DNA of 64,000 nt from Paraburkholderia kururiensis (GTDB lineage: Bacteria; Pseudomonadota; Gammaproteobacteria; Burkholderiales; Burkholderiaceae). This document shows positions 58,626-64,000 of the stretch, piece after piece. Position 1 is the first letter of the stretch, and each line of letters starts with the position of its first letter. The stretch is taken from positions 1,798,001 through 1,862,000 of the forward strand of contig NZ_CP139965.1 of the NCBI RefSeq assembly GCF_034424375.1, read 5' to 3'. The notes below the pieces were generated by a model. The model ran no database searches, was not told the DNA's origin, and saw only the letters and a program-made list of their open reading frames with translations. The position numbers and the translations under genes are program-made.

Positions 58626-58859
58626 TGAAGCCTCTGCCCGTTCTTTGCCTGTACCCGCCGTTCCGTCGATGGTTCGTCGATGTTCAGTCGATGTGTCGGT
58701 GTTGCTGCGCGCTCGTGCGCGTTTGTGCGCGCTTCTGCGTACTCGTGCGGTGCCTGCGCTCATCAGTGGCCGGTGCGGCTCGATCGCTATCGGGCAAGCG
58801 GCACGAGGCCGCATTTCGCTGCGTTGGACGTATTCGACCCGTCCAGAGGCCTTGCTGGC

Positions 58860-58873
58860 TTGATCTGAGTCAA
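58860..58873. promoter_or_regulatory. FNR/ANR-type site between the deacetylase operon and the BON gene
   Basis: TTGAT-CTGA-GTCAA matches the FNR/ANR pattern with one consensus half and one single-base variant half; GC/GC flanks extend the palindrome. It is 235 bases from the deacetylase start and 275 bases from the BON start, so which promoter it serves is open. Confidence 0.6.
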
Positions 58874-59011
58874 GCGGGTCTGCCCCCGTGAAAACGGTTA
58901 CGTGCGCGCCACAAGCGGCTTGCGGCCGCGCGCGCCCCGTCGTGGCTGCGCGTGCGGCGCAGCCAGCCCGTCATTCGCGTTGCGCGGGCCTTTGTCCAGG
59001 GTGGCGCGCGC

Positions 59012-59025
59012 TTGATCGGTATCAA
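59012..59025. promoter_or_regulatory. Consensus FNR/ANR site upstream of the BON gene
   Basis: TTGAT-CGGT-ATCAA is a perfect match to the FNR consensus. Its centre is about 129 bases before the BON ATG at 59148, the same distance as at the universal stress protein gene. Confidence 0.78.
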
Positions 59026-59147
59026 CATTTGCCGGGGCGTGTGCGCGATGCTGGAGGCCATGTCTCGCACATGTCTCACGCATTTCTTCCGTATTTCTCG
59101 CGCCTTTCTCTTTCTTCACGTGCACTTCACCGTGCAGGAGACGCCTC

Positions 59148-59798
59148 ATGAAGTCCGACGCAACACTCAAGCAGGACGTCGAACAGGAGCTGTATTGGGA
59201 CCCCGCGCTCGACGCGCGCAACATCGAAGTTGCGGTTCATGACCGCATCGTCACGCTGCGCGGTTCGGTGTCGAGCTGCGCGCAAAAGATCGCGGCACAG
59301 AAGGCCGCGCAGCGCGTGGGCGGCTGCCGCGCGCTCGTGCTCGAACTCGACGTGCCGGAGCCGCCGCCGGGCGCGCGTTCCGACGAGGCGCTGGCGCAGG
59401 CCATCGTCTCGGCATTGAAGTGGCAGGAAGGGCTGGACGAAGACTCCATCCAGGTCGAAGTGGAGCGCGGCTGCGTCACGCTCACGGGCGAAGTCGACTG
59501 GGGCTACCAGCGCCATGCGGCCGAAATGCTCGTTTCGCGTATGCGCGGCGTGGTGGGCGTGATGAACCAGATCGCCGTGCGCGCGAACGAAGCCGCCGCG
59601 GACGTGGGCGCGCAGATCGCCGCGGCGCTCGCGCGGCGCGCGCAACGCGAATTCGCAGGCATTGCCATCGACGCGCGCGACGGCATCGTCACGCTTACCG
59701 GCACCGTGACTTCGCTCGCCGAAAAGCGCGCGGCGTGCGGGGCGGCGTGGTCGGCAAGAGGTGTGCGCTCCGTGGTCGACCATCTCAGCGTGGCGTGA
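59148..59798 (+). CDS. Triple-BON-domain protein
   Basis: The 216-residue protein has three BON modules (about 3-68, 75-145 and 150-215), each with a 'V.L.G.V' strand: 'RIVTLRGSVSSCAQKIAAQK', 'GCVTLTGEVDWGYQRHAAEM' and 'GIVTLTGTVTSLAEKRAACG'. No signal peptide is seen, so it may be cytoplasmic or use another route. Multi-BON proteins are frequent in stress and low-oxygen regulons of Burkholderia. A consensus FNR/ANR site lies upstream and a CAGGAG ribosome binding site precedes the ATG. Confidence 0.92.
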   Translation: MKSDATLKQDVEQELYWDPALDARNIEVAVHDRIVTLRGSVSSCAQKIAAQKAAQRVGGCRALVLELDVPEPPPGARSDEALAQAIVSALKWQEGLDEDSIQVEVERGCVTLTGEVDWGYQRHAAEMLVSRMRGVVGVMNQIAVRANEAAADVGAQIAAALARRAQREFAGIAIDARDGIVTLTGTVTSLAEKRAACGAAWSARGVRSVVDHLSVA

Positions 59799-59886
59799 CG
59801 CGCACGGGCAGCGGTTTTCCTGGCCGCCATCGGACGGCTGGTCAACGAGGGCATCAACGCCGGTATCGAAGCAGATGCGCAAGCTC

Positions 59887-59946
59887 ATCGGCAAGCCGAT
59901 CAGAAGCCCGATCAGCAAGGCAATCAGCAAGCCGATACCAACGCGG
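59887..59946 (+). repeat. Five imperfect tandem 12-bp units
   Basis: Units of the type atcagcaagccg lie head to tail at 59887-59898, 59899-59910, 59911-59922, 59923-59934 and a diverged fifth at 59935-59946. They are in the 184-base gap between the BON gene and the BCAM0308-type gene. Because 12 is a multiple of three they could encode a short Ile/Lys/Pro/Ser repeat, but no credible gene spans them. Confidence 0.7.
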
Positions 59947-59982
59947 ATATCCGAAGCAGCATAGAGAAAGAGGACACACATC

Positions 59983-60495
59983 ATGACCCGTTCCACTGAA
60001 CCCGGCGGCACGAAAATGCGCCGCGACCATCAACCCGGCGCCCGCACCGACGACAGTTACCGTCAACCGAAGCGCGTGGCGGGCGGCACGAGTTGCAGCC
60101 AGTGCGGCGCGACCTGCGAAAACGGCCGCTGGACCTGGCACGCCGCCGCGGACGACGCGCGCCAGATCGTCTGCCCCGCGTGCCGCCGCATTCTGGAGGG
60201 CGTGCCCGCGGGCGAACTCGTGCTCTCCGGCGACTACCTGCAGGCTCACGTCGACGACGTGCTGGGCCTCTTGCACAATCAGGCCGCGGGCGAGGAAAAG
60301 GAGCATCCGCTCGAACGCATCATGGCCATCGATTCCGGCGACGGCCAGGTGGTGGTGCGCACCACGGGCCCGCATCTGGTGCGACGGCTGGGCGAAGCGA
60401 TGCTCCGGGCTCACCAGGGCCAGCTCACCATGAGCTACGGCGAGAACGAAGCGCTGTTGCGCGGCACGTGGTCGCGCGGCTCGACGGGTAAATAG
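59983..60495 (+). CDS. BCAM0308-family protein with a four-cysteine cluster
   Basis: The 170-residue soluble protein has paired cysteines, 'CSQCGATCENGRWTW' (about 38-52) and 'IVCPACRRIL' (about 65-74), which probably bind zinc. A C-terminal alpha/beta domain includes 'RTTGPHLVRRLGEAMLRAHQ'. It matches what I recall as the BCAM0308 family, named after a gene of the low-oxygen-activated locus of Burkholderia cenocepacia. Its biochemical function is not known. AGAGGACAC lies before the ATG, and ftsH starts 51 bases after its stop. Confidence 0.82.
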   Translation: MTRSTEPGGTKMRRDHQPGARTDDSYRQPKRVAGGTSCSQCGATCENGRWTWHAAADDARQIVCPACRRILEGVPAGELVLSGDYLQAHVDDVLGLLHNQAAGEEKEHPLERIMAIDSGDGQVVVRTTGPHLVRRLGEAMLRAHQGQLTMSYGENEALLRGTWSRGSTGK

Positions 60496-60546
60496 GCATC
60501 GCAACGAGACCACCGCAACGAGGCGCGCGAAAAACGGCAGAGGTCC

Positions 60547-62586
60547 ATGGAAAAGAAAAACGACTACACGGGCGTGCTCATCACGATGACGTTCGTCGCG
60601 ATCGTCATCGTGCAACTGCTCATGCTGAAGACCACGAGCACGACGATTGCCTACAGCGACTTTCACCGGCTCGTGGCGTCCGCCCAGGTGCAAGACCTTG
60701 AAATCGGTCCGACGACGATCGCGGGCACCTTGCGCATGCCGGACGCGGCGGCCGCATTGCCCGCATCCGACGCCGCCGCGGTCAAGGAAGGCGGCGCGCC
60801 GTGGCGCTTTTCCACCACGCGCGTGCCCGACGACCATCTGATCGACAACCTCACGGCCGCGGGCATCCGCTATCGCGGCGTGGCCGAGAGTACCTGGCTC
60901 GGCTCGCTACTCTCGTGGGTGCTGCCGCTCGTGGGCTTCTTCCTGTTCTGGAGTCTGCTCATGCGCCGGCCGGGCGGCCTGCAGGACTTCACGGGCATCG
61001 GCAAGAGCAAGCCGCGCGTCTACGTGCAGAAGGAAACCGGCATCACGTTCGACGACATCGCCGGCATCGACGAAGCCAAGGCCGAGCTTCAGCAGATCGT
61101 CGCGTTCCTCTGCAACCCCGAACGCTACCGGCGCCTCGGCGGCAAGATTCCGAAGGGCGTGCTGATCGTGGGCGCGCCCGGCACCGGCAAGACGCTGCTG
61201 GCCAAGGCCGTAGCGGGCGAGGCAGCGGTGCCGTTTTTCTCGATCAGCGGCTCGGCGTTCGTGGAGATGTTCGTGGGCGTGGGCGCCGCACGCGTGCGCG
61301 ACCTCTTCGAGCAGGCGCAGCAGAAGGCGCCGTGCATCGTGTTCATCGACGAACTCGATGCGCTCGGCAAGGTGCGCGGCGCAGGCGTGACCTCGGGTAA
61401 CGACGAGCGCGAGCAGACGCTCAACCAGTTGCTCGTGGAGATGGACGGCTTCCAGCCGAACTCGGGCGTCATCATCATGGCCGCCACCAACCGGCCCGAG
61501 ATACTCGACCCGGCGTTGCTGCGTCCGGGGCGATTCGACCGTCACATCGCCATCGACCGCCCCGACGTGACGGGGCGCCGCCAGATTCTCGCGGTCCACG
61601 TGAAGCACGTGAAACTGGCCGCGGACGTCGATCTGGGCGAACTCGCCGCGCGCACGCCGGGCTTCGTGGGCGCGGACCTCGCCAACGTCGTGAACGAAGC
61701 GGCGCTGCACGCCGCGGAGCTGGAAAAGCCGGCGGTGGAAATGGCGGACTTCGACGAAGCCATCGACCGCGCCATGGCCGGCATGGAACGCAAGAGCCGC
61801 GTGATGAACGAGCACGAGAAGATCATCATCGCGCACCACGAAGCGGGCCACGCGCTCGTCGCGCAAAGCCGCGAGCATTGCGACCCCGTGAAGAAGGTGT
61901 CCATCATTCCGCGCGGCGTGGCGGCGCTCGGCTACACGCAGCAGGTGCCCACGGAAGACCGCTACGTGCTGCGCCGAAGCGAACTGCTGGACCGGCTCGA
62001 TGCGCTGCTGGGCGGCCGCGTGGCTGAAGAGATCGCGTTCGGCGACGTCTCCACGGGTGCCGAAAACGATCTGGAGCGCGCCACCGCGATGGCGCGCCAC
62101 ATGGTGGCGCGCTACGGCATGAGCGAGCGCATTGGCCTCGCGACCTTCGGCGACGCCGACGGCAATGCGCCGTCCCCGTTTGCGTCTGGCGTGTCGGGCG
62201 AGCGTTGCAGCGAAAGCACGGCGCAATTGATCGACGAGGAAGTGCGGCGCCTGCTCGCCGAGTCGCACGAACGCGTGATGCGCACGTTGATGGCGCGGCG
62301 CGATGCGCTGGAGAGAATCGCGCAGCGGCTGCTCGAACAGGAAGTGCTCGACCACGACACGTTGCTGCGGCTGATTGCGAACGAAGAAGGGGCTCATGAA
62401 GCGGCTCGTGAAGTAGCGCATGAAGCAATTCACGAAGCGGCGAACAAGGCGGTGAGCAAAACAGTGGACGAAGCGGCGAGCGGGAGTGCCGGTGAGGAAC
62501 CGGAAAGCCACTCCGCCGCGAACGCGCCCGTTTCCGAGCCCGCCATGACCGCCGCCCCGAACGAGCCGCACCATGCCGGTCCATAA
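60547..62586 (+). CDS. ftsH: Accessory ATP-dependent membrane protease FtsH
   Basis: The 679-residue protein has two membrane helices (about 9-27 and 118-138) around a periplasmic domain. The AAA module has Walker A GAPGTGKT (209-216), Walker B 'CIVFIDELDALG' and SRH 'MAATNRPEILDPALLRPGRF'. The zinc protease site H431-EAG-H435 follows. The C-terminus after about residue 610 is an Ala/Glu/His-rich imperfect repeat. FtsH degrades membrane and regulatory proteins. Its place beside stress genes and polX, away from rrmJ/ftsJ and folP, indicates a second, stress-linked copy. Confidence 0.95.
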   Translation: MEKKNDYTGVLITMTFVAIVIVQLLMLKTTSTTIAYSDFHRLVASAQVQDLEIGPTTIAGTLRMPDAAAALPASDAAAVKEGGAPWRFSTTRVPDDHLIDNLTAAGIRYRGVAESTWLGSLLSWVLPLVGFFLFWSLLMRRPGGLQDFTGIGKSKPRVYVQKETGITFDDIAGIDEAKAELQQIVAFLCNPERYRRLGGKIPKGVLIVGAPGTGKTLLAKAVAGEAAVPFFSISGSAFVEMFVGVGAARVRDLFEQAQQKAPCIVFIDELDALGKVRGAGVTSGNDEREQTLNQLLVEMDGFQPNSGVIIMAATNRPEILDPALLRPGRFDRHIAIDRPDVTGRRQILAVHVKHVKLAADVDLGELAARTPGFVGADLANVVNEAALHAAELEKPAVEMADFDEAIDRAMAGMERKSRVMNEHEKIIIAHHEAGHALVAQSREHCDPVKKVSIIPRGVAALGYTQQVPTEDRYVLRRSELLDRLDALLGGRVAEEIAFGDVSTGAENDLERATAMARHMVARYGMSERIGLATFGDADGNAPSPFASGVSGERCSESTAQLIDEEVRRLLAESHERVMRTLMARRDALERIAQRLLEQEVLDHDTLLRLIANEEGAHEAAREVAHEAIHEAANKAVSKTVDEAASGSAGEEPESHSAANAPVSEPAMTAAPNEPHHAGP

Positions 62587-64000
62587 CGCCGATTTCGCCG
62601 CGGTGTTTTCCGAGATCGCGGACCTGCTCGAAATCGAAGCCGCGAATCCGTTTCGCGTGCGCGCTTACCGCAACGCGGCGCGCACGGTGGGCGGCTACGG
62701 ACGCGACGTGGCCCAGATGATCGGGCAGGGCGAAGCGCTCGACGATATTCCCGCCATCGGCACGGACCTTGCCGCGAAGCTGCGCGAGATTGCCGCTACG
62801 GGCTCCTGCGCGCTGCTTGAGCGGCTGAGAAAGGAATTGCCGCCCGCCATCGTGGAACTGCTCGACGTGCCGGGACTCGGGCCCAAACGCGTGCGCATGC
62901 TCCACGACGCGTTGCATGTGGATACCCTCGAACAGCTTCGCGAAGCCGCGCAGTCGGGCGCCATCCGCAAGCTGCCGGGCTTCGGCGAGAAGACCGAGGC
63001 GCATATCGCGCAAGCGCTCGCCAAACGGCTCCAGCATCGCGAGCGGCGGTTCCTGCTGTCGTTCGCGGCGCAATATCTCGCACCGCTGCTCGCGTATCTG
63101 CGCGCCACGCCCGGCGTCGTGCAGGCCGTGGCGGCCGGCAGCTTTCGGCGCATGCGCGAAACGGTGGGCGATCTCGACATCCTCGTCACCACGCGTCAGC
63201 CGGCTGCGGTCACGGCGCGCTTCGTGCATTACGACGAAGTGGCGCAGGTGCTGGCGAGCGGCGAGACGCGCTCCAGCATCGTGCTGAAGTGCGGGCTCCA
63301 GGTGGATCTGCGCGTGGTGGCGCCCGAATGCTTCGGCGCGGCGCTCGTGTACTTCACGGGGTCGAAGGCGCACAACATTGCCATGCGCCGCATCGCGCAG
63401 GACCGCGAGTTGAAGATCAACGAGTACGGCGTGTTTCGCGGTGAGCGCCGTGTGGCGGGCACGACGGAAGAGTCGGTCTATGCGGCGATCGGGCTGACGT
63501 GGGTGCCGCCCGAACTGCGCGAGGACCGCGGCGAGATCGACGCGGCGCGCGAAGACCGGCTGCCCGCGCTGGTGGAACGCAAGGACCTGCGCGGCGACCT
63601 GCACGCGCACACGAACGCCACGGACGGCCGCAACAGCCTGCGCGAGATGGCACTCGCGGCGCGCGAACGCGGCCTCGACTACCTCGCGATCACGGACCAT
63701 TCCCAGCGCCTCGGCGTGGCGCACGGCCTGGACGCCGCGCGCCTCGCGCAGCAGATCGACGAGATCGATCGGCTGAACGAGACGCTCGACGGCATCGTGC
63801 TGCTCAAGGGCATCGAGGTGGACATCCTGGAAGACGGCCGGCTCGATCTGCCCGACGACGTGCTCGCGCGGCTCGACCTCGTGGTGGGCGCCGTGCACAG
63901 CCACTTCAATCTGTCGCGCGAGGCGCAAACGGCACGCGTGCTGCGCGCAATGGACCATCCGCACTTCACGATCCTCGCGCACCCCACGGGGCGGCTGATC
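62573..64000 (+). CDS. polX: Family X DNA polymerase (PolX) with PHP domain, 3' end outside window
   Basis: ATG 62573 overlaps the ftsH end by 14 bases, and 476 residues are visible of an expected 570 or so. Helix-hairpin-helix segments (about 45-145: IPAIGTDLAAKLREI, VPGLGPKRVRML, LPGFGEKTEAHI) precede the polymerase active site 'GSFRRMRETVGDLDILV'. The metal-binding PHP domain follows, with 'DLHAHTNATDGRNSLREMAL' and 'YLAITDHSQRLGVAHGL'. PolX enzymes fill gaps in base-excision repair and have a 3'-5' exonuclease from the PHP domain. Coupling with ftsH suggests co-expression in stress. Confidence 0.94.
   Translation, partial: MPVHNADFAAVFSEIADLLEIEAANPFRVRAYRNAARTVGGYGRDVAQMIGQGEALDDIPAIGTDLAAKLREIAATGSCALLERLRKELPPAIVELLDVPGLGPKRVRMLHDALHVDTLEQLREAAQSGAIRKLPGFGEKTEAHIAQALAKRLQHRERRFLLSFAAQYLAPLLAYLRATPGVVQAVAAGSFRRMRETVGDLDILVTTRQPAAVTARFVHYDEVAQVLASGETRSSIVLKCGLQVDLRVVAPECFGAALVYFTGSKAHNIAMRRIAQDRELKINEYGVFRGERRVAGTTEESVYAAIGLTWVPPELREDRGEIDAAREDRLPALVERKDLRGDLHAHTNATDGRNSLREMALAARERGLDYLAITDHSQRLGVAHGLDAARLAQQIDEIDRLNETLDGIVLLKGIEVDILEDGRLDLPDDVLARLDLVVGAVHSHFNLSREAQTARVLRAMDHPHFTILAHPTGRLI

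Larger units (their letters stand above)
58626..59147. other. Divergent regulatory region with two FNR/ANR-type sites
   Basis: These 522 bases separate the deacetylase operon (minus) from the BON gene (plus) and hold no supported gene. From about 58675 to 58760 the sequence is a degenerate tract of words like GTGCGCGTTTGTGCGC. Two FNR/ANR-type sites are annotated separately. Confidence 0.55.

Noticed and set aside
1..64000. rRNA, tRNA, insertion sequences, integrases, attachment sites
   Set aside because: No conserved rRNA stretch, tRNA-like cloverleaf with CCA end, transposase or integrase motif, or flanking direct repeat was found by reading; a dedicated RNA search was not possible.

Overview
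The window is very GC-rich, densely coded DNA from a beta-proteobacterium. The gene families (a Ralstonia/Xanthomonas-type hrp type III secretion cluster, a protein of the Burkholderia BCAM0308 family, DUF1488, PA2169-type and BON-domain stress proteins) point to Burkholderiaceae, most likely Paraburkholderia or a close relative. This is an inference from gene content; no rRNA, tRNA, insertion sequence, phage or CRISPR array was seen.

About 1-25 kb is a nearly complete hrp type III secretion system (T3SS) of the HrpB/HrpG-controlled kind. Minus-strand genes run hrcU-hrcV-hpaP-hrcQ-hrcR-hrcS-hpaA and then sctD-hrpD6-pilin-hpaB. Plus-strand genes run hrpB1-hrpB2-hrcJ-hrpB4-hrcL-hrcN-hrpB7-hrcT-hrpB-hrcC. 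The response regulator HrpG is convergent at the right end. The hrcU, sctD and hrpB1 units are each preceded by a hrpII box (TTCG-N16-TTCG) followed 31-32 bp later by a -10 hexamer fitting YANNNT. A fourth box stands before an unrecognised 202-residue gene at 993-1601, which is therefore a candidate secreted protein. A secreted alpha/beta hydrolase sits between the two divergent hrp units, and four 17-bp tandem repeats lie in the predicted leader of the hrpB1 operon. No translocon or gatekeeper gene is visible.

About 25-44 kb is a mixed housekeeping and stress region: a DUF3455 lipoprotein, the manganese transporter MntH, an Lhr-type helicase, an aldo/keto reductase, a Tat-exported iron-type superoxide dismutase, a PfpI/DJ-1 protein, several small stress proteins, a lone rpoN, a three-gene polar amino-acid ABC importer, a TetR-family gene with an apparent frameshift, and a DUF72 protein.

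About 45-64 kb looks like a low-oxygen/stress island. It holds universal stress proteins, a tripartite ABC exporter, a second DUF1488 protein, BON and BCAM0308-type proteins, an accessory FtsH and a PolX polymerase. Four FNR/ANR-type sites (TTGAY-N4-RTCAA) lie in front of these genes. Embedded in it on the minus strand is a compact four-gene operon: polysaccharide deacetylase, DUF4015 glycosidase-like protein, a serine-hydrolase/NamZ muramidase fusion, and a two-domain kinase. I read this as a candidate peptidoglycan or amino-sugar processing and salvage pathway, and it is the least described unit in the window.
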